Assembly (NCBI GenBank): GCA_051294375.1
Contig: CM119269.1
Span: 6,771,552-6,835,551 of the forward strand
DNA: 64,000 nt
DNA from: Paraspadella gotoi
Taxonomy: Eukaryota > Chaetognatha
Reading direction: 5' to 3'
Of the stretch, positions 47,996 to 59,040 are shown piece by piece. The stretch's first letter is position 1. Each line of letters starts with the position of its first letter. The position numbers and the translations under genes are program-made. The notes below the pieces were generated by a model. That model was not told the DNA's origin. It worked only from the letters and a program-made list of their open reading frames with translations, and searched no databases.

Positions 47996-48544
47996 AGACG
48001 GCTTTAATCCTGATTCGAGATGGGAGACACGCGGAGGACTGAAAACGATCTTTGCTTTTCAAGAAAAGACCCAAGGCTGTCGGCTTATTGCATCGAGGGC
48101 TGTACGAACGGCTGTACGAACGGCATTAGGTGGTTAAATTTCACCAAAACTCCGTTATCGTCACGAGCGCTTAATTTTTAGGAAAGTTAATTAGTAAGTA
48201 CTCCTGCTTTCCGCGGTGATTTTCACAGAGCAATTCATCATAACTCGCTCACTGCTGAATTCTTCATCCCGCGCATGCGCAAACCCCTATCAGAGTCGTT
48301 TGTCACGCCGAAGTTTTCGTCCGTTAATTTCTTTTCGCGTCGCGTTCGCTTGCGTCTTAAGTCATTTAGTAATTTTCTTCTCGAAGTGTCAAAACTCGTA
48401 ACAGAGATGATATTTCTTTTCAAATTTACGTATATTTTATTATATTTTATGATAAAAATTTAGTTATATTTGCGGGTTAACAGCAAATATGAAGTTTATA
48501 AGACTTTGTCTAAAAAAATTTCTCCGTCCAGAAAAGGCATTGAG

Positions 48545-48612
48545 CGTTCCCCCTCTGAGCCAATCGGAATGGCTGAAGGATGGTGGATGTGAGGCGGTGT
48601 GAATACCCCGCT
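48545..48612 (+). mobile_element. SINE-like element, 3' fragment
   Basis: TGAGCCAATCGGAATGGCTG through GAGGCGGTGTGAATACC matches only the last ~70 bp of the family. Confidence 0.65.
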
Positions 48613-49001
48613 CTTCCTTTCGCGAGACCGCCAGGCCGTAACGCCTGATGCCGAAATCGACCCTCGACCCTCGATTGACAGGCCGTCTTGAATTCGCGTC
48701 AATTTTCGTCGACTGAAAATTTGGGCAACTCGCCTGGTTTCCGCGAGACGAGCGCTTAATATATTTAGTTTTAACTATGAAGTTTTTCATTTCAGTTAAG
48801 TTCACTTTATGATTTGTGACCCGTTGATGTCGCATGATCGATCGCTCGTTTATAATTTCATTGCGGGCGGCAATGACGGCAATCCTGCTCCAAGTTGTAG
48901 CGAACAATGTCGAGTTTAAAATAAAAAAAATTCGACTTTTATATCGTCGTATCTGTCTCCCTTGATCTCTGGTTAAATTAAGACTCGGAAAAGAAAAAAA
49001 G

Positions 49002-49004
49002 AAA

Positions 49005-49045
<41 letters not shown>
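49002..49045. repeat. (CGT)14 trinucleotide repeat
   Basis: Perfect CGT units. Confidence 0.96.
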
Positions 49046-49046
<1 letters not shown>

Positions 49047-49739
49047 TGATTCGGAATTCGATGCAATAAAAAGTGGATGTCATAAAGTCTGGAAGCGGAA
49101 AGGGGGAAAAAACGGAGATGGAGTGGGGCCGTGTAGAAAGAGGGAATGGGGAAGCAAAGTGAGAAGTATTATAAAGGTAGAATACGAATAAATAGACATG
49201 TTTACAATCATTAGTAAGGCAAAACTTCGGAAGCGGGTTAGGTATGTTTAATCGATTTCCGAAATCTGGATTCGCAGATGGGGTTTACGACTAATGATAA
49301 TCGAGATGGAAGGCGAAATACTAATTCATGTAAAAGGGAAAGCAAAAAAATGTGAAAGGGAAAGAAGATCAAAAGCGGAAATGTGAAGATGCAAAAAGCC
49401 GATATTAACGATATTTCTCGTTCTGCACCGTTCTCGGTGTCGTCGTCAGCGTCGGCCGAACGAACGCTCTTCTGTCGCGAAAATCCTGACCATTGACCAA
49501 TCGCGACGTCCGAAACGGACCAATTAGAGCGAAGCAAGGTCCACTGTTTGATCGAAGCTACATTTCTTTGTTTATTCGTCAAACGAGAATTTGATTTGTT
49601 AAGCGAGACGAAATTCTCATTAAGGCACATTTATAAGCGGACTGAGTTACTGGTCGCAGGTGTGGGGCATGCTCATAATCTGGAACGTTTTCATTATTTT
49701 TAACCAAATACAGAGACCGAATAATTGTTATGAGTTAGA
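49046..49739. other. No gene seen; two CCAAT boxes near 49495-49530
   Basis: CCAATCGCGACGTCC and CCAATTAGAG lie within 35 bases, promoter-like, but no exon follows on either strand that I can support. Confidence 0.35.
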
Positions 49740-49880
49740 GAACCGCTCAATTTGAGCAGTCCCTGAGCTTCGGATCGGGCTGTAACAAGCGGGTTAACTG
49801 CTAAGAGGCTACCGTCTTAAAACCCCGGACCGTTAAGATGCGAATGACCGATGTGAACTCTTGGTGGATTTTCGGCCAAC
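49740..49880 (-). mobile_element. tRNA-derived SINE-like copy, degraded
   Basis: Shares GAGCAGTCCCTGAGCTTCGG, GCGGGTTAA and ACCCCGGACC with 18415-18600, with internal deletions. Confidence 0.55.
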
Positions 49881-50277
49881 AGAAAAACCTAAATTTTTGT
49901 TAAAGTAAAAAGGATATAAATTAATACTAGTACTGGTACATACTAGTACATAAAGTGTACCCAGACCTACTGGGTTTTTATTTTTAGGATTGTTTAGAGG
50001 ATTTTTATTTAAAACTAATTTGCTTGTTCACCTTCCCATCGGGATATTTCACCCGGCGATTCGAAAGGCGTGAGACATCACGTCGTTCTCGTGATTATGT
50101 TGTCACCGTCTTTCTCACCGACGTTTATTTATGTTCGCTCCTTCTCTGCCTTCGCGACGCGAGCGCCATCGGGTCGCGTCGTCTATCGTCGAGTCTTCCT
50201 ACTCGCTCCCTCTTTCGTTCTTTCGCTCTCTCTCTTTCTCACTGTCTCTCCCTTTCAAACGATCTCCCACTCGTTCT

Positions 50278-50287
<10 letters not shown>

Positions 50288-50341
<54 letters not shown>
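50288..50341. repeat. (CT)n microsatellite
   Basis: Perfect CT dinucleotides. Confidence 0.95.
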
Positions 50342-50343
<2 letters not shown>

Positions 50344-50454
50344 TTAAACTACCACCTCTTTACCCATGTAGTAGCGCACTCTCTCATTCCATAATTTCTC
50401 CCGCACTCCAGAACCCATTCCATAATTAACCTAATAACCCCTCAGCAAATTTTC

Positions 50455-50545
50455 CTCAAGGCCCCATGCCCCGTTCCTTATGGCCCCATGCCCTGATACT
50501 TTAGGCCCCGTGCCCAAAATATTCTAATAGCCTCATGCCGCAAAA
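50455..50545 (+). repeat. Degenerate GGCCCCATGCCC tandem repeat
   Basis: Four to five spaced copies of GGCCCCATGCCC-like units separated by ~15 AT-rich bases, decaying toward the right. Confidence 0.6.
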
Positions 50546-51907
50546 CGCTCATTCGTCCGACTCCTACTTTTTTTTTTATTTCTTAGATTAAAGATTTTTC
50601 CGATTTCTATGTCGATCGGTTCCAATTCTTACTTAAGGCCCTTAATATTACTTACTTTCGAGTTTAGAGTCAAAGAAGCTTTTACAAGATAGAATTAAAT
50701 CGCTTTAAATTGGAAAGAAGAGAAAATATTGATGAGTAATTTTAATATACTTGTAAATGTTAAAAAGTTCAAATCCCGGCTAATTCCCACTTTTCCAGTT
50801 TTTTAAAAAAGAAATGTCCTGAAGTTGAACCGCAGAAGCAGACGCTTTGCTTGAGAGTCGGGTCAACGAGCGGGGGGCGCGATTGTGAACTCTCAAGCTC
50901 TTCCGCGAGAAATATTCAACTTATGCTGGATACAAGATTTACGCAATTTATATTTAGCTCGAAAACAATTTCAGCGTTTTTTTGTTTTTTTTTGCCTCTG
51001 GGTTGAAAAAAAAAATGTTGTTGCAAATAAGCTGGAAGCTGGAAGCCCTGGAACAAACGTACTTTCTAACGCGCTTCATTGGAAAACAGCGCACGCTCTC
51101 CCGCGTATGAGTGAAAATAATCTCTCACGCGGAAGATCTGTCACGTCACTCGTCAGGGGCGCAGAATGGCTACGGTGAGCTCATTCTGTGACTGTACACT
51201 GTACAAGAGAATTGAGATTCGTGGTGAAAGAGAATAAAAAGTAATTGTGATTTGTGACGAAAGATTTAGAAAGAATAGAGATTTGTGAAGAAAGAGAATA
51301 ATAAGGAATAGACTTATAGAGATTTGTGACGAAAGAGATTTAAAAAAATATAGATTTGTGACGAAAGAGATTTTGAGAAACAGCAGCTGAAATTCGCTTC
51401 CTTCCTTTCTTTGTTTTCACGTGAGATGAGATCGAGAAAACCTGAAGGGAATAAAAGTAAAGACAATGGGAACCAATCATCGCAGTAGATCAGAGGGTAA
51501 AAGGAAAACAAGGATCGTGATTGGTTGTCAACAGTAAATGCTTGTTCGCTCGAGTGCTTGACTGCGAATGGGCTGAGGGTCGAAATAGAAAGTTCAACTT
51601 CCAAGAGCGTTTCTTACTAAGAGGACTATTTCAGGAAATAAACCAAATTAGAATTGCATAGTACATATTGACTAATACGCTGAAATGAATCTTGTTGTAA
51701 AAAACAAATCCTCTGAATCTCTTTTTATTAAATTCCGATATTTCTGCTCTGATTTCTCCTTGATTCTGAACCAACGAACTGGCGCGCAGATTCCATCGAA
51801 AAAAATGACGAAAATGTGAAGTTGGAAAAGAAGAAAACATTTTTTTTTCTTATTCTTGACTTCAGTTCCCAACACTTGACCTCTCCTTCCGATGAAGTAT
51901 ACATACA

Positions 51908-51912
<5 letters not shown>
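50546..51912. other. No gene seen
   Basis: 51195-51375 is a degenerate tandem array of ~40-bp units around GATTTGTGACGAAAGA. Otherwise no exon or repeat family recognised. Confidence 0.45.
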
Positions 51913-51953
<41 letters not shown>

Positions 51954-51954
51954 T

Positions 51955-52021
<67 letters not shown>
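51913..52021. repeat. (CT)n microsatellite
   Basis: CT dinucleotides with two short interruptions. Confidence 0.96.
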
Positions 52022-52399
52022 GGGGAAAAAAAAAGAAAAAGCTCCATTGTCTTTGGACGTCTCCTAGTTTTTACTGAATTACTTTTCCCATTTTAATCTT
52101 CCGCCGGATTTCGTAATGGCTTCGAGTTTCGTCTGGAATTCCCGCCTCCCCCCTAGCCCCCCCCCCCGCCCGCAGTTACCACAGATTTTCACTCCGACAC
52201 AAAAATTCCTACCACCTCCGTTACCCTTCCTACCTAATGCTCTTGGATCTAGCCGCATCCCACCACCACCTGTTCCATTACTTGATTAAATAAAATTATT
52301 GTAACAGCCGAGAGTTAATTCTTATTGAGTCTTTGACTTTTAATTCTTTATTTTTAAAGAAAAAATGTCATTATATTTTCAAAAACTCACTCAATCTGT

Positions 52400-52600
52400 G
52401 TTCAACTTACCCTGTCCTCACCTCGACCACTATTCTGTCTCACCACTTTGTGGAAACTTTAACTTTCTCTCTCTCTCTCTCTCTCTTTCACTCTTCTTTT
52501 GCACAATATTTTGTCTAATTCACAAACACTGAGAAGGCTTGAAAACCAAAGCCGAAACATGTCTGTTTTCCAATAAAAACAAATTCGTTGAACTTATAAA
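52400..52600 (+). mobile_element. CT-carrying dispersed element, copy 1, with hammerhead-like motif
   Basis: CCTGTCCTCACCTCGACCAC, then GTCTCACCACTTTGTGGAAACT, then an internal (CT)n tract, then a ribozyme-like core and CAATAAAAAC. The same order (tract included) is seen at 53150-53330 and 54655-54920, so here the microsatellite is part of an element. Confidence 0.55.
52524..52568 (+). ncRNA. Hammerhead-ribozyme-like core 5 (best stem I)
   Basis: AAACA (52524-52528), CTGAGAA (one change from CUGANGA), stem II GGCTT/AAGCC with an 8-base loop, GAAA (52554-52557), CATGTC ending at 52563, then TGTTT, which pairs fully with AAACA as stem I. Every part of a minimal type I hammerhead is in order, with a palindromic ACATGT as short stem III. 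The single core change (G to A) may kill activity. Confidence 0.55.
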
Positions 52601-53149
52601 CTTTGTTTTTCTCTAGAAAAAATGTCAAAATATTTTTTCTCTAATCACAATCCTCATTCATCTGTACATATTTTAGCCAATAAAAAAAAGGTTTTATGTG
52701 AAAATGTTTTGTATAAAAAAGATTTTCAGTTTATTATCTATAACTACAATATGTAAATAGGATTGGATATTAGTTTTGAGATGCTTCGTTTTCAATTTCA
52801 AAATGGCTTATTCTGACTTTTTTTGAAGCGACGACCGAGAATCTAACGCATTTTTAAATGTTTATTTATATTGAATTGTTGAAACAAACACCGCATGACA
52901 AACAATTCTAACAAGAACGGTAATTCAAATGTATTCCGTTTCAGTGACTGCCTTATCACGTATTTATCATAAGATGACAAGACAGACGTGACATGACATT
53001 ACTTGACTGAATGACTACAACGATTTTGATGCGATTACGACAAAAAGTAAGATAAATAAAAATTAAATAAATAATAAATAAATAAATAAATAATAATTTT
53101 ATTTACAAATCATCGATGACATTTAAAGATCTCTCTCTCTCTTTCCATC

Positions 53150-53247
53150 ATTTCTTTTCCCTCACTTCCCTCTCTCTCTCTGTCCCTACTTTAACTTTTC
53201 CTCACATCTGACCACTATCTATCTCAATTCTTGTTGGAAACTTTTAT

Positions 53248-53280
<33 letters not shown>

Positions 53281-53330
53281 TTCCGTCTCTTTCCGTCTCT
53301 CTCCGTGTCTCTCCGTCTCTTTCTGTGTGT
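53150..53330 (+). mobile_element. CT-carrying dispersed element, copy 2 (partial)
   Basis: TTCCTCACATCTGACCACTATC and TTGTTGGAAACTTT precede a (CT)n tract as in the 52.4-kb copy; the ribozyme-like part is not found. Confidence 0.45.
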
Positions 53331-53392
53331 GTCTGCTCTCTCTGTACGATCTCTTGCGTGATCGTCGTTTTTGAAAATTATGATTATTTTTA

Positions 53393-54232
53393 GTCGGATC
53401 TGCTTCAGCAGATCCGACTCTATAAATATATAAATATATAAATATATATTCACTTTGTCGGTCCGTCTGTCCGCCCCCTCAATATTGTCGGGCACTCACT
53501 TATATCATGTAAGAACATCGAATTATGATAAATTATGGAAAAAAAACGATTGTCCGTCCGTCCGTCCGTCCGTCCGTCCATCCCACTTAGCAAAAAACAC
53601 CAATTACTCGTGATTGGAGGATGAATTGGAAGGAAAATTTTGTGTGTGGGTAGGGAAGTGTGTGATTGCGCTGTATATGAAGTTTTTATGGAATCGTCCG
53701 AGTGGAAATGAGTTTAAATGGAAAAAACAAAAAAATATATTTCACTATTTGAACACCAATTACTCATGAGTGGATGAGGTGATTGACTTGAAATTTTGTA
53801 TTTGGGTAGAAAGGTGTGTGATTTAACTGGAAATCAAGTTTCGATGGAATCTTTTGAGTGGAAATGAGAAAAAACAAAAAAACCTGTTTTACTAATTGAT
53901 TATGCTTCTTTTCCTTTAAAATTAAATGTCAATGCAGGATGTATTAAAACTATTAATAAATCAAATAATTAATCAATTAATTAATCAATTAGTCAATAAA
54001 TTAATCAATATTTAATTAATCAGTCAATCAATCAAGTCAATGTTATCGACTTTATTCTCATCGTCGTCATTGCTTTATTGGTGGTTAGTGACGAAAGACC
54101 TAAAAACAAAACATTTGGGATCAAATTAATTAATTAATTGCCTAATTAATTAATTAACTTGAATTATTTAATTATTAATGAATTAATTACAGATAATGAT
54201 CGTGGGCTAATCCGACATTGTTTTGCTCAAAC
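53393..54232 (+). mobile_element. GTCGGATC-family element, copy C
   Basis: Begins with the hairpin GTCGGATCTGC TTCA GCAGATCCGAC and (TATAAA)n, then TTTGTCGGTCCGTC, GAACATCGAATTATGATAAA, a run of six GTCC units, and two tandem ~115-bp blocks (ACCAATTACTCGTGATTGGA; ACACCAATTACTCATGAGTG). It ends AATCCGACATTG and TTTGCTCAAAC. No ORF. Confidence 0.7.
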
Positions 54233-54250
54233 TGTTTTCATAATGTTCGA

Positions 54251-54413
54251 TCAGTCGATTTTCGCACTATTCGCTATGTCCCCGGTTACCGTTTTTTCAT
54301 TGTTATTGCCATTATTCCCAACGGCAAAAGTTATCATAAAAAATTCGGTCATGTTTATCATCCCTACAATTGTACCGTCTTTTAACTATTTAAAATTTAC
54401 ACGAAAGAGTTAA
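54251..54413 (+). CDS. Short membrane-protein-like exon or remnant
   Basis: After GTTCGATCAG the frame reads SIFALFAMSPVTVFSLLLPL, then a second hydrophobic stretch, and ends LKFTRKS, TAA. Two hydrophobic segments with AT-rich codons resemble the XK-related gene's style but not its sequence. Directly abuts element copy C. May be a captured or decayed gene tail. Confidence 0.2.
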
Positions 54414-54654
54414 TTTATATCGTCAATTAATTTTGAAATCAGTAGTTTTTACGATATAATGCCAATTTTAGATATAACTCATGCACTAAACATATTTTTA
54501 CCATACTAGCAGCTAACCAGATGATAAGTCATGTAACATCTTTTAAATTGTGATCATCACATATTACAACAGATAATAATATAAAACCAAAAATTTATAA
54601 TATAGTGATCTTGCAGATAGAGGGAAGGAAAGTTGCCAACAACAGTTTCATTTC

Positions 54655-54797
54655 CTTTCCCTCTCCTTCTCTCTCTCTCTCTCTACTCTCTCTTTCTTTC
54701 TCTGTCTCTCTTTCTCTGTCTCTCTCTCCCCATCTTAACCTGTCCTCACAATTTCACCATTGTCCTGTCTCACGTCTTTGTTGGCAACTTTCCTTCC

Positions 54798-54832
<35 letters not shown>

Positions 54833-54920
54833 AATGTTATAAAGGCTCGTACTGCAGAGGTAAAACATGTCTGTTAATAAAACTCTGTTGTTGTAAAAAG
54901 ACTTCGTCTTTATCTCAACT
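54655..54920 (+). mobile_element. CT-carrying dispersed element, copy 3
   Basis: CCTGTCCTCACAATTTCACC, GTCTCACGTCTTTGTTGGCA, an internal (CT)n tract and AAAACATGTCTGTTAATAAA match copy 1 in order. The ribozyme-like core is too degraded to fold. Confidence 0.5.
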
Positions 54921-55959
54921 CAGAATAATCCTTCTGACTAATAACAAAATTTCGTAATTATTTCTTATAAATTTCTTGTGATTTGAGGAGTTCACTGGCA
55001 GAGCTTATTCTCGCTTCAAACTCAAAACCGGGGATACCGGAGGATACCCATATAAACAATACCATATATCAACTAATAAACATAGTCAGATGTTCCGGTC
55101 GGGATAAACCGCAATAAACGGGAAACTGAAAGCTGATGGATTTTCCTTGAAAATCGTAGTTATTTCTTATATATTCTCTTGAATTTTCTCTTTTGAAGAT
55201 GCTCATCGGGAAAAATCATTTCTCTTATGTAAAACAGAATCGGAGAAATGGAATTGATACAAGACTCTCAAAACCTAATCCTAGTTGTTAAATATAATAA
55301 ATATATCTGGTCTGAATAAACATCCCTAAACGACCCTCTCAAAGACAAAAAAGTCCAAATGTTAAATTTAGAAAACAAATTTTTAAGCAATTTTTTTATA
55401 AATTGCTTGCTTTTAAATTAATTTGATGTGAATCTAAACAATTTATAGCTTATTTTAAAGAGAAATGATATATCTTTAAATCGATATATAATAAGACAAA
55501 ATTTTCTTATGTAGTGATAGATGGCATAGGGATAAACTTGGTCGGTTTCATCTCAAAATAGGAAAAGATAGGTTAATTACCAGAAAAGAAAGGATAATAA
55601 TTGTTTACATTTGTTTTCGGTTTGACCGTCTGAGACCAAGTAGGATTGGGACATTTAATAATATTTCTAATATGAGATGGTTACATCCAGGATTTTTCTG
55701 AGGTCTTGATTCACCGTGCGCCCCCCGTGTTAACGATTTTCTCTTTCATCAAAATTCTAGATTCATTTTTTTCTCTCTTACGCGAGATCTGAAGTCGAGT
55801 GCACCTGGGACCGAGAGGCGTTGGGAAGAAATGGAAGAGCACAGTGACTTTTTTTTTCGTCCGGGGCGTACTGATAGGAAATTTTCGGTTCACACAGTGG
55901 ATAATGAGAACATTGTGGTTGAAAGAAAAATCTTAAGAACACTGGTCCTAAAATATATT
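54921..55959. other. AT-rich, no gene seen
   Basis: No exon, repeat family or tandem array recognised. Confidence 0.5.
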
Positions 55960-56095
55960 ACGAACTTCGGATCGGGCTGTACAGGTGGATTAGACGCCCC
56001 GTCCCGCTTTTACTTGTGTGAATCAGCAGGGCGCAAACCCGAGTCCTTTTGGTTGGAAGGAGCTCGTGCTCCCTCCGGCGCCATAGGGTATGAAA
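55960..56095 (-). mobile_element. tRNA-derived SINE-like copy
   Basis: The minus strand has TGGCGCCGGAGGGAGCACG (A-box region) and CTCGGGTTTGCGCCC (B-box region), then GACGGGGCGTCTAATCC and CCCGATCCGAAG, as at 18415-18600. Confidence 0.65.
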
Positions 56096-56302
56096 TTCTA
56101 CCGCTACATCACGAACTCGCAAGCATATCGCGTGCAGGACTTAAACCGTGAGAATCACCGAGGATTCACTCCATTCGCGGGAGAGAACCTGGACACAACG
56201 ACGCGGGTCGACACGGAAAGACGCCGCAAAGCGCATTCCGTCAAGTTCGCCGCAATTTTACTCGGCGTTGAAATGAATTGTAACGTAAAAAGTCTCGAAT
56301 GA

Positions 56303-56830
56303 ATGAAAGTGAATTCATCATCATCATCATCGTCGTCGTCGAATCGCTTCATTTTTCCAAAAATGGCGGAGAAAGATTTTCGAGATTTTTCATCGACGTC
56401 GAACGCTTCCGCGGCCGTCGACTCCAGCATCACAATCCCTTCAGCCGACAAGGACGTCATCGCTACCGACAGAAGCGGCATCCCTTCGCCGACCACCACC
56501 GACCCGCTTGCGTATATTCCGCCTTCTCAGCCCCCTCACCCCTCTCCGCCTCTTTCCGAATCCGGAAATCTGTTTTGGAGAAAGTAAACTTCGCAAGAAA
56601 AGTAAACAAACGAATTCGATTTTCTCTCTTTTACGCCTTTTTTTTTTCTTGCTGTCTGCTCAGACTGATTTCTGGGAAATGGGCCGTGGCTTTCTGAATC
56701 TCCATTCTTATTTTCCCTTTTTACTTTACTTTTTACTTAATTTTTTCTTTCTTTTTACAGCAGATTCTGGCTCCAGAACCCACTGCATCGGTCCACCCCA
56801 ATAGTTTGGTCGGTCAAAAAATTATCCTGA
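56303..56830 (+). CDS. Small two-exon gene, ~116 aa, unknown family
   Basis: Exon 1 (56303-56583) starts MKVN plus a Ser run; a stronger start context is AAAATGGCGG at 56360 (MAEKDFRDFSS). It continues with Ser/Thr/Pro-rich sequence (SGIPSPTTTDPLAYIPPSQP) to SESGNLFWR and a donor AAA|GTAAAC in phase 2. Exon 2 begins at a strong acceptor (TTCTTTCTTTTTACAG, 56760) and reads in frame RFWLQNPLHRSTPIVWSVKK, LS, TGA 56830. The acceptor is CAGCAG, giving Asn-Arg or Lys at the joint. AATAAA at 56860 follows by 30 bases. GC-rich codons contrast with the flanks. Not recognised; the aromatic/basic C-terminus is the most protein-like part. Confidence 0.45.
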
Positions 56831-56859
56831 ACAACTGATATTGTTCCATCCGTCTGTTC

Positions 56860-56865
56860 AATAAA
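56860..56865 (+). terminator. Poly(A) signal candidate of the small two-exon gene
   Basis: AATAAA 30 bases after the stop, with a second AATAAA ten bases later. Confidence 0.45.
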
Positions 56866-57542
56866 TATCAATAAACAAATTTTAATACGACAATTTCTTG
56901 TAAATTTTGTTGAAGAAGACTGACCAATGACAGAAAGGAAAAAAAAACTATTTATTATAAATATTGATAGTAAATTGTAATAATAATCAAAAATAAAGAT
57001 TATACGAATAATCATAACTTATCATCTGATTAGATGCTTACCACTCAATGATCGTGGTCACATCGGGAATTGTTTGTTAGTTTGTTTGCTTGTTTGTTTG
57101 TTTGTTTATTTGTTCCTTTGTTAGTTTGCTTGTTTGTTTCCTTCCGTGACGTGACTCCGCGAAAGAAAGAATGCTCGCTCTCGCGTCACCGAAGTTGCGC
57201 TGAAGTCGTCAAAAAAAAACAAAAAAAAAACAAAAAAAACTAGGAAAAAAAGAAGGAATGCGCGCTGAGAAATGATTGCTTTCGTAATTTGTAGTATTAA
57301 GTGCTTAACACGACTGTCTAAGCGTTTATAACAGTTTACATTTCACCCCACTTTCTCACCTTCACGATCTTTACGATAACATTTTCAACGTTCCTCACTT
57401 AACCAACCCTTCTTTTTTTTTCCTTCTTTTCTACCTGCCCTTACCTTTTTTTTTATGTCTATCTCGTTTCCTTTTTCCCTTTTTCCCTTTTTTTTTCTGC
57501 GACAAAAGAATAAAACTGCCTCTGGAGTCGACGTGGCCGTCG
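56866..57542. other. No gene seen
   Basis: 57030-57085 resembles the 3' end of the GTCGGATC family (GATGCTTACCACTCAATGAT, CGTGG, TTGTTTG), followed by a (GTTT)n patch. Pyrimidine-rich from 57400. Confidence 0.45.
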
Positions 57543-57550
57543 CCGTTAAA

Positions 57551-57591
<41 letters not shown>
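57551..57591. repeat. (CGT)13 trinucleotide repeat
   Basis: Perfect GTC/CGT units. Confidence 0.96.
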
Positions 57592-57814
57592 TACGGTCTT
57601 CACTTGTCGTCCCCGCCTCGGTCGGTAAAAGCCTCGTTTTCTTCTTCGTCGTCTTCGTCATCATTGTCATCGCGTCCGATTATTCTAACTATTGTATCGT
57701 TGAATATTACTATTATAATTATTTCTGTCCTTGAAAAACTAGTAAACTAATTCATTATTAGCATCACGACCAATCTGTGTTCGAACGATTCCCTCAATCC
57801 CAAACAACGCGATT

Positions 57815-57949
57815 GTGATGTCGTCGTCGTCTTCGCTGTCGTCGTCGCTGTCGTTGTCGCCATCCTCTTCGTCTTCGTCATCGTTTTCACAGTCATCTTC
57901 CTCCTTGCTCAAATTGTCATCAGCATCATCATCTTTATCATCATGATCG

Positions 57950-57981
<32 letters not shown>

Positions 57982-57987
57982 GTCGTC
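57815..57987. repeat. Mixed CGT / CAT trinucleotide repeats
   Basis: GTCGTC and CATCAT blocks with TTCGTC interruptions; the longest pure run is (ATC)n at 57950-57982. Confidence 0.9.
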
Positions 57988-58084
57988 AGACTTCCGTCGT
58001 CAAAAATTTTGTTTTGTTTACTTTTCAGTTTCCGTTTCTTTCTTTGTCTTTTGTTTATTGTTTACTCTCGGAAATTTTCTTCTC

Positions 58085-58310
58085 ATCCGCAGTGGGGAAG
58101 TCCAGTAGGGGAGCCGGCCAGTAGGGGCGTTTGTGAAAAGCAGGGGGACCAATGGGGGAGACAGGGGGAAAGTTGAAGGGCTGTGGTGGCAGTGGTGAAT
58201 TATAGCGTGATGAGCAAACGGGGGGAGGCAGTGGGCGGGCAGTGAAAAGGGCAATGGGGAGCAACGGGGCGACGGGGGAGCAGTTGGGAGTGTAGTGGGG
58301 AGCAATAGGA
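58085..58310 (+). other. G-rich strand with repeated GGGG runs
   Basis: At least eight runs of four or more G on the plus strand, in short units such as AGCAATGGGGGAG and GCAGTGGGCGGG. Meets the simple pattern for G-quadruplex formation. No coding frame supported. Confidence 0.6.
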
Positions 58311-58749
58311 AAAGTGAGAAGGCGGTGTTGACAGGTTTGTGCTTTTTTTTTGGGACAAAATGTGATTCGTTGGCATTCGTTACAGACGGTGGGGGATTTA
58401 TCGAATATTCCCCCTTCGGATTCGATCGAGGTCTCGAAGGTCAAGGTTTCGCCTTTTCAAAAAAACCAGTCGTCGTCGGCGTTGTTATCGTCGTTGTTAT
58501 CGTCGTCGTCCTTTTTGCTTTCGAAGTCACCGAACCATTTCTATACATCTCTGATTTTTTTACCATCTTAAATGTACAACATTGTTGGCTTCACTTTATT
58601 ACTTCATTCATTACTTCTTTCATTACTTCATTCATTACCTCACTTCATTGTGAGGTCATCGTCTATATTTCAGCATGCCTCATGTCTTTGCTATTAGAAG
58701 TCTTCAAATTTTGTCGTTAATATTAAATTTATATTGATTACACCGATCT

Positions 58750-59040
58750 CTTCGACGTCGCCGTCGTCGTCGTCTTCATCGTCGTCATCTTCGTTTTCGT
58801 TTTCATCGTCGTCATCTTCGTCGTCGTCATCATCGTCGTCATCTTCGTTGTCGTCATAATAGTCGTCATCTTCATCGTCGTCGACATCATCATCGTCGTC
58901 GTCTTCATCTTCGTCGTCGTCTTCATCGTCGTCATCTTCGTCGTCGTCATCATCGTCGTCGTCACCTCAGTCTTCCATTCTTGGCCTTCATCATCGTCGT
59001 CATCTTCGTCGTCGTCATCATCGTCGTCATCATCTTCGAC
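58750..59040. repeat. Degenerate CGTCGTCAT array, ~290 bp
   Basis: Units of CGT, CAT and TTC trinucleotides, often as CGTCGTCATCTT; ORFs encode Met/Thr strings and are spurious. Confidence 0.92.

Noticed and set aside
56090-56302. 70-codon ORF and the overlapping 106-codon ORF from 55831
   Set aside because: Begin inside the tRNA-like SINE copy; only the exon from 56303 on has independent support.
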